A DNA stretch of 64,000 nt, taken from NCBI RefSeq assembly GCF_000376225.1, contig NZ_AQXL01000119.1, positions 1 through 64,000 on the forward strand, written 5' to 3'. Each line of letters begins with the position of its first letter. Position 1 is the first letter of the stretch. Origin of the DNA: Effusibacillus pohliae DSM 22757. GTDB lineage: Bacteria; Bacillota; Bacilli; Tumebacillales; Effusibacillaceae. Shown one piece after another: positions 1 through 8,823 of the stretch. The position numbers and the translations under genes were made by a program. The notes under the pieces are model-generated. The model did not search any database. It was not told the origin of the DNA and saw only the letters and a list, made by a program, of their open reading frames with translations.

Positions 1-270
1 CCACGGATGGCGACGCTCTTAGCCGGGCAACCACATCAAAAAGTTTTCCTAGCTCCCTACACGATTCAGTTTTCAAAGAACGACTTGGCCCTTCAGGGCC
101 TTAGCGTTACACAGCGCGACCTGGCGGCTTCGCCGCCTTGGCGCGACTTGTGCCCTCTGGGTACTTGTGCCCATTGGGTGCAAAGAACGACTTGGATCAC
201 ATGTTCGCCCTGGGCACTTGCCCTTGTGAGCCCAAATTACGAATCTGGTTGCTGCCGCTCAACAGCGGCA
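1..270 (-). other. rRNA operon leader, 16S gene expected beyond the left edge
   Basis: Read on the minus strand, this is the untranslated leader that follows a promoter at 277-305. It contains a BoxA-type antitermination motif at about 62-81 (GTTCTTTGAAAACTGAATCG), which in Bacilli occurs in rRNA leaders and in the 16S-23S spacer. A related core (CCAAGTCGTTCTTTG) occurs again at about 181-195. Short hairpins are also visible, for example GCCGCT/AGCGGC at 254-269. No 16S, 23S, 5S or tRNA sequence is inside the window. In B. subtilis an rRNA operon also follows lysS, which supports the leader reading over the spacer reading. That the 16S gene starts just outside is inference. Confidence 0.65.
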
Positions 271-276
271 AATATT

Positions 277-305
277 AATTTACCACATCCTCATCGGAAT
301 TGCAA
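277..305 (-). promoter_or_regulatory. SigA promoter of the rRNA operon
   Basis: On the minus strand TTGCAA (300-305) is followed after 17 nt by TAAATT (277-282). It lies upstream of the BoxA-containing leader and downstream of the lysS terminator, where a promoter for the rRNA operon is expected. Confidence 0.6.
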
Positions 306-581
306 CTAATAATTTCTAACTTCTGATCGGATGCTCTTGTTTTCGCCGTTCGAGATTCGCGTTTTTCCGCGTCTCTCGCAGCGACAAGTGAAATAATATC
401 ACCTTCAGGGATGATTCTCAATCTCTGTTTGCAAACAAACCGAAACAAAAACCAAAAATTACAGCCAACAACTCTGTTTATGATAAAAATCCCCCATCTT
501 TCCTGCAGAAAGCTTGCCGTTTTGACGGCTTCATCATGCTCTTTGGCGGATCCTCATTTCGAAAAAGACAAACGTCTCTTG
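306..581. other. Non-coding stretch between rRNA promoter and lysS terminator
   Basis: About 275 bases that are clearly more AT-rich than the genes around them. Short open frames here lack ribosome binding sites and family resemblance. They may hold further upstream elements of the rRNA promoter, but I see no second promoter or gene I can support. Confidence 0.4.
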
Positions 582-631
582 ATAATAAAAACGGCGCATG
601 CACCCTCATCGTAATGAGAGTGATACGCCGT
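582..631 (-). terminator. Rho-independent terminator after lysS
   Basis: A long inverted repeat (ACGGCGTA..., arms at about 591-609 and 613-631) is followed on the minus strand by a T-rich run (TTTTTATTAT). It lies about 75 nt beyond the lysS stop and separates greA-lysS from the rRNA operon. Confidence 0.8.
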
Positions 632-706
632 ACCGAATTCCCAACAAGCTTTACAAAAATCGAACCGGAGCCGATGCGCTGGCAGCCGACTTTGCACCAA
701 CCGTGA

Positions 707-2227
<1,521 letters not shown>

Positions 2228-2707
2228 TCAGGATTTCTTGATCTCAAGAATCTCATATTGAATAACGCCGGCCGGGACATTGACGTCGACCACCTCGCCG
2301 ATCGATCTGCCAAGCAGTGCCTGGCCGACGGGCGATTGATTGGAAATCCGGTTTTCCAACGGGTCCGCTTCGGCGGAGCCGACAATCGTATATTCCACGA
2401 CATCGCCAAATTCCAGATCTTTCAACTTGACTGTCGAACCTATGCCCACAATGTTCGTGTCGACGTCCGAATGGTTGATGATGCGGGCGTTGCGGAGCAT
2501 TTTTTCCAACGTAATGATCCGGCCTTCGATAAATGCCTGCTCGTTCTTCGCGTCTTCATACTCGGAGTTTTCCGAGATATCGCCGAAACTGATTGCCGTT
2601 TTGATCCGTTCCGCCACTTCCTTGCGCTTGACCGCCCGCAGATAGTCCAGCTCTTCTTCCAGCTTTTTCAACCCGCCTTGCGTCAGCAAAACCTCTTTTT
2701 CCGCCAC
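2228..2707 (-). CDS. greA: Transcription elongation factor GreA
   Basis: GreA rescues backtracked RNA polymerase by stimulating cleavage of the nascent RNA. The 159-residue product has the usual length and layout: an N-terminal antiparallel coiled coil (about residues 1-75) with the acidic tip around [15 protein letters not shown], then a C-terminal FKBP-like domain ending in [12 protein letters not shown]. The start is a GTG, with AAGGAG about 11 nt upstream. A near-consensus promoter at 2815-2844 drives greA and, most likely, lysS just downstream. Confidence 0.97.
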   Translation of the reverse strand: MAEKEVLLTQGGLKKLEEELDYLRAVKRKEVAERIKTAISFGDISENSEYEDAKNEQAFIEGRIITLEKMLRNARIINHSDVDTNIVGIGSTVKLKDLEFGDVVEYTIVGSAEADPLENRISNQSPVGQALLGRSIGEVVDVNVPAGVIQYEILEIKKS

Positions 2708-2759
2708 TGCCCCCGCCGCTCCTTACACCGTAGTTTCTGGCCAGACCCGTAAGATAGGC

Positions 2760-2795
2760 AGAAAGCACTGCCATCCTCAGGGGCAGTGCTTCTGA
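2760..2795 (-). other. Hairpin in the greA leader
   Basis: An inverted repeat with arms AGAAGCACTGCC and GGCAGTGCTTTCT lies in the 5' untranslated region of greA, about 25 nt after the predicted start point. There is no U-run on the transcribed strand, so it is unlikely to be a terminator. It may stabilise the mRNA or time translation. Confidence 0.45.
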
Positions 2796-2814
2796 TGTTT
2801 ATTTTCGATGCTTC

Positions 2815-2844
2815 ATTATACTGGTAGAATGTGCCGACTGTCAA
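2815..2844 (-). promoter_or_regulatory. SigA promoter of greA-lysS
   Basis: On the minus strand TTGACA (2839-2844), an 18-nt spacer, then TATAAT (2815-2820): both hexamers are perfect. Confidence 0.85.
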
Positions 2845-2847
2845 CGC

Positions 2848-2874
2848 TGTCACGATTTTCTTGTCACGATTTTC
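2848..2874. repeat. Tandem 14-bp repeat upstream of the greA promoter
   Basis: TGTCACGATTTTC occurs at 2848-2860 and again at 2862-2874, a period of 14 bp just upstream of the -35 of greA and directly behind the stop of the preceding gene. It could be a regulator site or a simple duplication. Confidence 0.5.
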
Positions 2875-2884
2875 AAAAAGCGGA

Positions 2885-3784
2885 TTACAGCCATTCGACG
2901 TACGGTTCCATCCCGAGCCGCTCGATCAGATTGCGGTAGTCGCTGTCGGAGAGCGACCCTCCCCGGTCGCCGGCGAGGGCCACCAACAGTGCCTCCATCA
3001 CATTGGTGCCGAAACTGCGGCCCTCCAGGTGAGGAGTTGTGGTAATCAGCAGCCGCACGCCCCTTTCTTTCAACAGCCATTTGTCGGCAGCGGTCACCGT
3101 GTTGGTCAGCACCGTTTTACCCGCAAGCAGCGGCGGCAGATGGCGCCGGATAAAATGAAAATCGCCTGCGATTACATCGGCTTCCGCATAATAACCGGCA
3201 AATTTGCTGGTGACCGCCTCCTGTTTTTCGCCAGTCGGGTACAGATAGCGAATCGGCAGCTTGGTGACCAACGGGGCAACCACCTTCGCCAGCCGTTCCA
3301 GCGCGGCCAACGAACGGATCGGGATCGGAATGCCAAGGCCAAACATCAAGTCGCCAAACACGACATCACAGCCGTGTTCCACGAGCGCTTCCGCCATGCC
3401 GAACCGGTCGACGGCGCTCACCAGCAGCACCTTTTTGCCGCGCAGTTGAATTTGCGGGTGTTCCGCCAATTTTTCCACCACATACCGTTCGAGCGTGTTC
3501 TTCAATCCGCTCCCGTCCAAAATCGGGGTGCGCTCGGCCGCCCGCGCGATCAACTCCGCTTCCCGGAACGTATAGCGGTTCCGGTTCACGTAAATGTAGC
3601 GGTCGATGCCGCCCATGCCGAACGCATCCACCAGACCATCCAATTCGCGGATCAATTGGATGAGCCGCTTGCGGTCTCCGTCCGTGCCAATCCGTTCGAT
3701 CTCCACTTCTTGCTCGAGAAACACCGTTCGCACCCGATGGTTTCGCTTTGAAGAGCCAAGACTCACACTGACGACGCGCTTCAT
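2885..3784 (-). CDS. Conserved protein of unknown function (often named quinate 5-dehydrogenase)
   Basis: I recognise the family from databases, where members carry the name quinate 5-dehydrogenase; I know of no biochemical support, and quinate pathway genes are absent here. The 299-residue product opens with KRVVSVSLGSSKR and has a distinctive block VDAFGMGGIDRYIYV followed by LDGSGLKNTLER (around residues 80-120). The middle (KKVLLVSAVDRFGMAEALVE) looks like a nucleotide-binding Rossmann-type strand-loop-helix. No signal peptide or membrane span is visible. The ATG at 3784 is preferred over one at 3832 because GGGAG lies 10 nt upstream and family members start with MKRV. It stands alone between two terminator or promoter regions. 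Confidence 0.65.
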   Translation of the reverse strand: MKRVVSVSLGSSKRNHRVRTVFLEQEVEIERIGTDGDRKRLIQLIRELDGLVDAFGMGGIDRYIYVNRNRYTFREAELIARAAERTPILDGSGLKNTLERYVVEKLAEHPQIQLRGKKVLLVSAVDRFGMAEALVEHGCDVVFGDLMFGLGIPIPIRSLAALERLAKVVAPLVTKLPIRYLYPTGEKQEAVTSKFAGYYAEADVIAGDFHFIRRHLPPLLAGKTVLTNTVTAADKWLLKERGVRLLITTTPHLEGRSFGTNVMEALLVALAGDRGGSLSDSDYRNLIERLGMEPYVEWL

Positions 3785-3850
3785 GCCGCTTCGACTCCCG
3801 CATAGGGTAGAATTTTCTTCCAGTATGCGCAACTTTTCGCATCCTAATAC

Positions 3851-3887
3851 AAAAAAGGCCAGATCCGCCTGAGCAGATGGGCCTTTT
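3851..3887 (-). terminator. Terminator after dusB
   Basis: Minus strand reads AAAAGGCC...GGCCTTTTTTGT with paired arms around an inner imperfect stem. A second inverted repeat, GCCGGCGTAA/TTACGCCGG, at about 3898-3924 overlaps the dusB stop codon and may add to termination. Confidence 0.75.
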
Positions 3888-3914
3888 CCGAAAACGGCCC
3901 GGCGTAAGCGCGCA

Positions 3915-4913
3915 TTACGCCGGCACCAGATCTTTTTGTTCCAGATAGTTCAAGTAATCGAGCAGCACTTTGCGCATGCCGTCGTGCGTTTCCTGTTCAA
4001 CGATGATCGTGCGGACTTCGGCAGAGTCGTACAGTCCCTTGATGTACCATGCCGCATGCTTGCGCATCTCTTTGACGCCGATTGCTTCTCCTTTGTGCTC
4101 AACCAACAGCTCCAAATGGCGCAGGCACACCTCAATCCGTTCACGCGCCGACGGCGGCGGCAACTCTTCCCCCGTCTCCAGATAATGCACAACCTGCTTG
4201 AAAATCCACGGGTTTCCATGCGCTCCCCGCCCGATCATCACGGCGTCGCATCCGGTCTGCTCGAGCATCTGTTTCGCCAGCTGCGGAGTCGTCACGTCCC
4301 CGTTGCCAATCACCGGAATGGAAACCGCTTCTTTCACCCGGCGAATGATGTCCCAGTCGGCTTTCCCTGTATACAACTGTCTCGCCGTCCGGCCATGCAC
4401 CGCGACCGCTTTGGCACCGGCCTGTTCGGCCGCTTTCGCGACTTCCACCGCGTTGATGTTCTGGTCGTCCCAGCCTTTGCGGAATTTGACCGTCACCGGC
4501 CGGTCGACCGTGTTGACGACCGCTTCGATAATCCGGCCCGCCACCTCCGGATCGCGGGCGAGCGCGGCACCCGCACCGTTTTTGTAAATCTTGGTCGCCG
4601 GACAGCCCATGTTGATGTCGATAATGTCGGGCGTGTGTTCCTGCTGCATCACCAGCTCTGCCGCCCGCACCATCGACTCCTTGTCGCAGCCGACGAGCTG
4701 CAGCGAAACCGGATGTTCCTCCGGCAGGATGTCCAGCTTCAAGCGTGTTTTTTCATTGCCGTGGACGATCGCTTTGTCCGACACCATCTCGGCACAGACC
4801 AACCCGGCGCCCATTTCCTTCACCAGTTTTCGAAAAGGCGGGTTGCAGACGCCCGCCATCGGTGCCAGCACCACGTTGTTTTCCATTTGCACGTCGCCAA
4901 TTTTGAACGTCAT
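3915..4913 (-). CDS. dusB: tRNA-dihydrouridine synthase
   Basis: FMN-dependent reduction of uridine to dihydrouridine in tRNA. The 332-residue product shows the N-terminal TIM-barrel signature VVLAPMAGVCNPPFRKL, the active-site cysteine in INMGCPATKI (Cys104), KFRKGWDD, AVHGRTARQLYTG, and the FMN phosphate-binding stretch PVIGNGDV / VMIGRGAHGNPWIF. A helical C-terminal domain follows. The ATG at 4913 follows the purine-rich GGAGGTGGGGAGT; an ATG at 4934 would sit before this site and is less likely. The dus gene lies between the folate operon and lysS in B. subtilis too. Confidence 0.95.
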   Translation of the reverse strand: MTFKIGDVQMENNVVLAPMAGVCNPPFRKLVKEMGAGLVCAEMVSDKAIVHGNEKTRLKLDILPEEHPVSLQLVGCDKESMVRAAELVMQQEHTPDIIDINMGCPATKIYKNGAGAALARDPEVAGRIIEAVVNTVDRPVTVKFRKGWDDQNINAVEVAKAAEQAGAKAVAVHGRTARQLYTGKADWDIIRRVKEAVSIPVIGNGDVTTPQLAKQMLEQTGCDAVMIGRGAHGNPWIFKQVVHYLETGEELPPPSARERIEVCLRHLELLVEHKGEAIGVKEMRKHAAWYIKGLYDSAEVRTIIVEQETHDGMRKVLLDYLNYLEQKDLVPA

Positions 4914-4935
4914 ACTCCCCACCTCCAATCCCATA

Positions 4936-4962
4936 TAAAAACACAGGCCTTCGCCTGTGTAA
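4936..4962 (-). terminator. Terminator between yazB and dusB
   Basis: ACACAGGC-GAAG-GCCTGTGT hairpin (4941-4960) followed by TTTTATA on the minus strand. It ends the pab-fol-yazB operon before dusB. Confidence 0.85.
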
Positions 4963-5011
4963 AAGTGTATTCATCATAACACAACCTGGTCTCAAACACA
5001 ACCAGAAAATC

Positions 5012-5218
5012 TTACGATTTCCGACCCCGCAGTTCATGTTCCGTGACGCCGAGAATTTGCGAGACCTTCTCCAGCACGTCTTTCGACGGTTCACGCGTTC
5101 CCCGTTCGATGCCGCCGACAATGGCAACCGAGATGCCAAGCAAATCGGCCAGCTGCTGCTGGGTCAAATTTTTCAGTTTTCGGTAGGCCCGCAACCGTTT
5201 GCCAAGGGCCTCTCCCAT
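5012..5218 (-). CDS. yazB: Small Cro/C1-type HTH regulator
   Basis: A 68-residue protein that is essentially one XRE helix-turn-helix domain: RLRAYRKLKNLTQQQLADLL, then GISVAIVGGIERGTREPSKD, ending LRGRKS. The ATG at 5218 has GGGAGGTG about 8 nt upstream. The gene overlaps the end of folK by 46 nt and ends the folate operon, as yazB does in B. subtilis. Its targets are not known to me. The coupling to folK suggests it reports or tunes folate operon expression, but that is inference. Confidence 0.85.
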   Translation of the reverse strand: MGEALGKRLRAYRKLKNLTQQQLADLLGISVAIVGGIERGTREPSKDVLEKVSQILGVTEHELRGRKS

Positions 5219-5721
5219 CGACGAACACCTCCCTTGCCCGGAACTTGTTCCGCCATCTCCCGCACGGTCAAGCCGGACACGGGATGCACCCAATCGGGTG
5301 CAAGATCGCACAGCGGCAACAGAACAAACGCCCGTTCTTCCAGCCGCGGGTGGGGAACGGCTAGGTCGCAGCCATCCAGTACTAGATTATCATAAAATAG
5401 CAGGTCGAGATCAAGCGTTCGCGGCCCCCATTTGACATCCCGCCGGCGGCCGCACTGCCGTTCGACAGCAAGCATCAGGCGGAGCAGTTCGTGCGGCGGC
5501 AATTCGGTCTGCACCCGCACCACCATATTCAGAAAATCCGGCTGATCGACATATCCGACAGCTTTCGTTTCATACACAGGAGATTGCGCGAGCATCCGAA
5601 TCCCCTTTTGCTGCAACGAGCAAATCGCATCCGCCAGATAACGTTCGCGATCTCCAAGATTCGACCCCAGCCCCAAAAACGCTTCATGCATACCCGTATC
5701 GGGGTTCCTCTGCCCCACCAT
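5173..5721 (-). CDS. folK: 2-amino-4-hydroxy-6-hydroxymethyldihydropteridine pyrophosphokinase
   Basis: Transfers pyrophosphate from ATP to 6-hydroxymethyl-dihydropterin, the step before dihydropteroate synthase. The 182-residue product carries AFLGLGSNLGDRERYL at the N terminus, YETKAVGYVDQPDFLN for pterin binding, and the hallmark RRRDVKWGPRTLDLDLLFYD with the catalytic aspartates (around residues 95-115), then PHPRLEERAFVLLPL. GGAGG lies 5 nt before the ATG. It sits directly after folB in the operon and overlaps yazB. Confidence 0.97.
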   Translation of the reverse strand: MVGQRNPDTGMHEAFLGLGSNLGDRERYLADAICSLQQKGIRMLAQSPVYETKAVGYVDQPDFLNMVVRVQTELPPHELLRLMLAVERQCGRRRDVKWGPRTLDLDLLFYDNLVLDGCDLAVPHPRLEERAFVLLPLCDLAPDWVHPVSGLTVREMAEQVPGKGGVRRWERPLANGCGPTEN

Positions 5722-5739
5722 CGTTCCTCCTGTCCTGCG

Positions 5740-6102
5740 CTAGTTCCGCGCGCGCTCGATCTCAACCGAAGCGCCCGCCAGAATCCCTTCAATCGGCGGC
5801 ATCACTTTCGTCACCTTGACGCGCACGCTTTCAATCCGCGAAAACTTCCGCAACAGCCGGGCAGCGATCGTTTCCGCCACCGCTTCGATCAGTTGGTACC
5901 GTTCCGCCTGGACGGTTTGTTTCACCACATCGTAAATCGCAACATAACTCAACGTATCGTCCAGATTGTCCGTTTCCCCGGCCCGGCGAAGATCCGTCGC
6001 CACCTCCAGATCGACGACAAACTTCTGCCCCAGTTTCGCTTCTTCTTCCAGCACGCCGTGGTAAGCGTAAAACTCCATCGCGTGCAAGCAAATTTTGTCC
6101 AT
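5740..6102 (-). CDS. folB: Dihydroneopterin aldolase
   Basis: Converts dihydroneopterin to 6-hydroxymethyl-dihydropterin and glycolaldehyde. The 120-residue chain matches the family: FYAYHGVLEEEAKLGQKFVVDLE with the conserved Tyr and Glu near the start, LSYVAIYDVV in the middle, and a C-terminal VKVTKVMPPIEGILAGASVEI holding the conserved lysine and proline pair. GGGAGG lies about 8 nt before the ATG. Order folP-folB-folK is as in B. subtilis. Confidence 0.96.
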   Translation of the reverse strand: MDKICLHAMEFYAYHGVLEEEAKLGQKFVVDLEVATDLRRAGETDNLDDTLSYVAIYDVVKQTVQAERYQLIEAVAETIAARLLRKFSRIESVRVKVTKVMPPIEGILAGASVEIERARN

Positions 6103-6138
6103 GATGCGCCTCCCAAAACAGAGCGTTTTGTCGCATAT

Positions 6139-7362
6139 TCATCCGGTCCCGCCTGTATCACGGCTTGGTGCAATCGTTCGTCCACGTACCAAAGCGTCCG
6201 TCATGCGAGCCACCCGCACCATCTGTTTCACGTCATGCACGCGCACGATGTCGATTCCCTGTGCAATGCCCAAAGCGACGGTCGCCGCCGTTCCCTCCAC
6301 CCGCTCGTCAACCGGCAGGCCGAGCGTGTTGCCGATCACAGATTTTCTCGATGTGCCGAGCAAAACCGGATACCCCAACCGGCAAAAATCGGCCAGGTGC
6401 CGGAGCACCAGCAAATTGTCCTCGTACGTCTTGCCGAACCCGATCCCAGGGTCCAAAATGATCCTCTCCTGTTTCACCCCGGCTGCCAGCGCCAGTTTCA
6501 CGCATTCGCGCGTCTCCCGAATCACCCCGTTCATCACGTCGGATGGGAACGGTTCGTGCCGGTTGTGCATCAGAATCACCGGCACATCCAGTTTCGCGCA
6601 CACCTTGGCCATTTCCGGGTCTTTTTTCAATCCCCACACATCATTGACAATATGCGCACCCGCTTCCACCGCCGCCTTCGCCACCGCCGCCTTGTACGTG
6701 TCGATGGAAATCGGAACTTGCACTTCCCGCGCCAAGCGCTCGATCACCGGGATCACCCGGCGCAGCTCTTCCTTCGCGTCAACCGGCGTATGTCCGGGAC
6801 GGGTCGACTCCCCGCCGACGTCCAAAATATCCGCCCCATCGTCCACCAATTGTTTCGCATGCCGGACTGCCGCTTCCACATCGTAAAAACGGCCGCCGTC
6901 CGAGAACGAGTCGGGCGTGACGTTGACGATCCCCATTACCAGAGTCCGTTTGCCGACCGGCAACTCGTACCGGCCGCAGCGAATCGTCCTCCGCCCCTGT
7001 CCCTCCGCACGCGCGATCGTTTCCTCCAGCTCCGCCGCCAGACGCTTCAGTCCGAACGGCTGGAGTTTCAGCTTCGGAAGCAAAATTTCAAACTGCCGGA
7101 CGGTCGCCATCAGTACCATCGACGAGCGCTCGATCGTCAGCGCCGCCACGTCGCGGTGCACAGCCGCGTCGCCGCCGACCGCCAGCAACTCCTGCTTCAG
7201 AATATGGGCCGCTTTCAGCCCGATATTGTCAATGCGGATCGTCAGCATGCGGCCTTTTTTCGCCATGATCCGATTGCCCGTTTCGGTTGAGCCGACCCGC
7301 CTCAGTTCTTCCAGCAGATGATGCTCCGACTGCACTTGGATCACGTAAGGATTAAACTCCAT
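6139..7362 (-). CDS. folP: Dihydropteroate synthase with N-terminal extension
   Basis: Condenses the pterin pyrophosphate with p-aminobenzoate; the target of sulfonamides. The catalytic TIM barrel fills residues ~130-400: LVMGIVNVTPDSFSDGGRF, LDVGGESTRPGHTPV, VPISIDTYKAAVA, IVNDVWGLK, LMHNRHEP, DPGIGFGKTYEDNL and LLGTSRKSVIG are all intact. At 407 residues it is about 120 longer than typical FolP. The extra N-terminal part (RIDNIGLKAAHILKQELLAV, then QFEILLPKLKLQPFGLKRLA) is a separate conserved segment found in some Firmicute FolPs; its role is unknown to me. Its start overlaps the end of pabC by 11 nt, so translation is probably coupled. Confidence 0.96.
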   Translation of the reverse strand: MEFNPYVIQVQSEHHLLEELRRVGSTETGNRIMAKKGRMLTIRIDNIGLKAAHILKQELLAVGGDAAVHRDVAALTIERSSMVLMATVRQFEILLPKLKLQPFGLKRLAAELEETIARAEGQGRRTIRCGRYELPVGKRTLVMGIVNVTPDSFSDGGRFYDVEAAVRHAKQLVDDGADILDVGGESTRPGHTPVDAKEELRRVIPVIERLAREVQVPISIDTYKAAVAKAAVEAGAHIVNDVWGLKKDPEMAKVCAKLDVPVILMHNRHEPFPSDVMNGVIRETRECVKLALAAGVKQERIILDPGIGFGKTYEDNLLVLRHLADFCRLGYPVLLGTSRKSVIGNTLGLPVDERVEGTAATVALGIAQGIDIVRVHDVKQMVRVARMTDALVRGRTIAPSRDTGGTG

Positions 7363-8236
7363 CCTGCAACTCCCCTTTTTCGCCGTCTCTGCGCCGCGCG
7401 TATGCCTCCATCAGCCGGCGGGTGAGCGGCCCGGGACACAGCGGGAACACATGCCCGTCGACCGATCGGACCGGTACAATCTCAGTCAACGAGTTGGTCG
7501 TAAACGCCTCGGTAAAATCGGCCAGGCGCTCCACGCCAAACCTCGCTTCCGCCACGGCAATCCCCAATTCGTGTGCGAGCCGGATCACATACGCGCGCGT
7601 CACACCCGGCAGGATACCGGTATCGAGCGAGGGCGTCCACAGCCGCTCCCGTTCCGCGAAAAACAGATTGGACACGGTCCCCTCCGCGATATGCCCTTCC
7701 CCGTCCAGCATCATGCCTTCCGCATACCCGCGATCGGCCGCTTCCCAGGCACCGGCCAGCGAGTTCAAAAAGTTCAGGGACTTCACGCGCACGCCTGTCT
7801 CTGGCGTATTGCGGCGGGTTTGCAAAATACACAGATCGCGCCCTTGCGCGTACGCTTCCGCCGGCGGTAGCGCCAACGGTTTTGCGAAAATCAGCACGCT
7901 CGGCGCCCCGAACGCCCCCCGCATTCCGATCGGCCCCGGTCCGCGCGAGACTGTCAAGCGCACGTATGCGTCAGCAAGCCGATTTTCCCTTAGCAGCGAG
8001 GCAATCGCCCGCGCCGCCGCATCATCCGAGAGATCAAGCGGAATCCGCAGCAGTGACGCGGACGCACGCAAGCGCTGCAAATGTTCCCGCAGCAAAAACA
8101 CCTGCCCGGAATAGGCGCGCATCGTCTCAAACACGCCATGCCCATACAGAAAGCCGTGATCAAAAACGGACAATCGCGCATCCTCCGCCAGCAAAATCCG
8201 CCCGTTCAACCAAACTTTCAGCCCAGCATCCGTCAT
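7352..8236 (-). CDS. pabC: Aminodeoxychorismate lyase (class IV PLP enzyme)
   Basis: Removes pyruvate from 4-amino-4-deoxychorismate to give p-aminobenzoate. The 294-residue product has the branched-chain-aminotransferase fold: [20 protein letters not shown] at the start, [11 protein letters not shown], and the PLP lysine in [17 protein letters not shown], then [14 protein letters not shown] and [14 protein letters not shown]-amino acid transaminases share this fold, but the position after pabB-pabA makes PabC the clear choice. The ATG overlaps the pabA stop in an ATGA. Confidence 0.94.
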   Translation of the reverse strand: MTDAGLKVWLNGRILLAEDARLSVFDHGFLYGHGVFETMRAYSGQVFLLREHLQRLRASASLLRIPLDLSDDAAARAIASLLRENRLADAYVRLTVSRGPGPIGMRGAFGAPSVLIFAKPLALPPAEAYAQGRDLCILQTRRNTPETGVRVKSLNFLNSLAGAWEAADRGYAEGMMLDGEGHIAEGTVSNLFFAERERLWTPSLDTGILPGVTRAYVIRLAHELGIAVAEARFGVERLADFTEAFTTNSLTEIVPVRSVDGHVFPLCPGPLTRRLMEAYARRRDGEKGELQDGV

Positions 8237-8823
8237 GCCCTGACTCCCCCAGCGGTACCTGCACTCCGGACAAAATTGCGCAGCAGCGCCTTGCCGTATT
8301 CGGTCAAAATCGCCTCCGGGTGAAACTGAACACCCTCCACCGCATACTGGCGGTGCCGGATCCCCATGATTTCGCCCGTCTCCGTCCAGGCGGATACTTC
8401 CAGACAGGCAGGCAAGCTGTCCCGCTCCACCACCAGCGAATGATAGCGGGTCGCCCGAAACGGGCTGGGAATCCCGGCAAAAATCGTCCTTCCGTCATGC
8501 TCCACCAGCGAAGTCTTGCCGTGCATCGGGTTGGCCGCGCGCACCACCCGTCCGCCGAACGCCTGGGCGATCGACTGGTGGCCGAGGCAGACGCCTAGAA
8601 TCGGGATTTTTCCGGCAAAATGACGAATCGCCTCGAGCGAAACTCCCGCTTCGTTCGGTGTGCACGGTCCGGGAGAAATGACGATCCGCTCGGGCGAAAG
8701 CTGCTCAATCTCGCTGACGGTCACGCAGTCGTTGCGCTTGACGACCAGCTCCTCGCCGATTTCTCCCAAATACTGTACCAGGTTGTAAGTAAATGAATCG
8801 TAGTTGTCGATCACCAGAATCAT
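8233..8823 (-). CDS. pabA: Aminodeoxychorismate/anthranilate synthase glutaminase subunit
   Basis: Class I glutamine amidotransferase that feeds ammonia to PabB. The 196-residue chain has [31 protein letters not shown], the nucleophile elbow [17 protein letters not shown], and the His-Glu pair in [14 protein letters not shown]. Start and stop both overlap neighbours by 4 nt (ATGA at both ends), which indicates tight translational coupling. In B. subtilis the same subunit also serves anthranilate synthase; no trp genes are in this window, so a dual role here is possible but unproven. Confidence 0.96.
   Translation of the reverse strand: MILVIDNYDSFTYNLVQYLGEIGEELVVKRNDCVTVSEIEQLSPERIVISPGPCTPNEAGVSLEAIRHFAGKIPILGVCLGHQSIAQAFGGRVVRAANPMHGKTSLVEHDGRTIFAGIPSPFRATRYHSLVVERDSLPACLEVSAWTETGEIMGIRHRQYAVEGVQFHPEAILTEYGKALLRNFVRSAGTAGGVRA

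Noticed and set aside
7-309. Open frame of 100 codons on the plus strand at the left edge
   Set aside because: It runs against the rRNA leader and promoter, lacks a ribosome binding site, and shows no family resemblance.
5491-7290. 599-codon plus-strand frame opposite folK-folB-folP
   Set aside because: Crosses three well-supported genes and their ribosome binding sites; composition typical of an antisense shadow.
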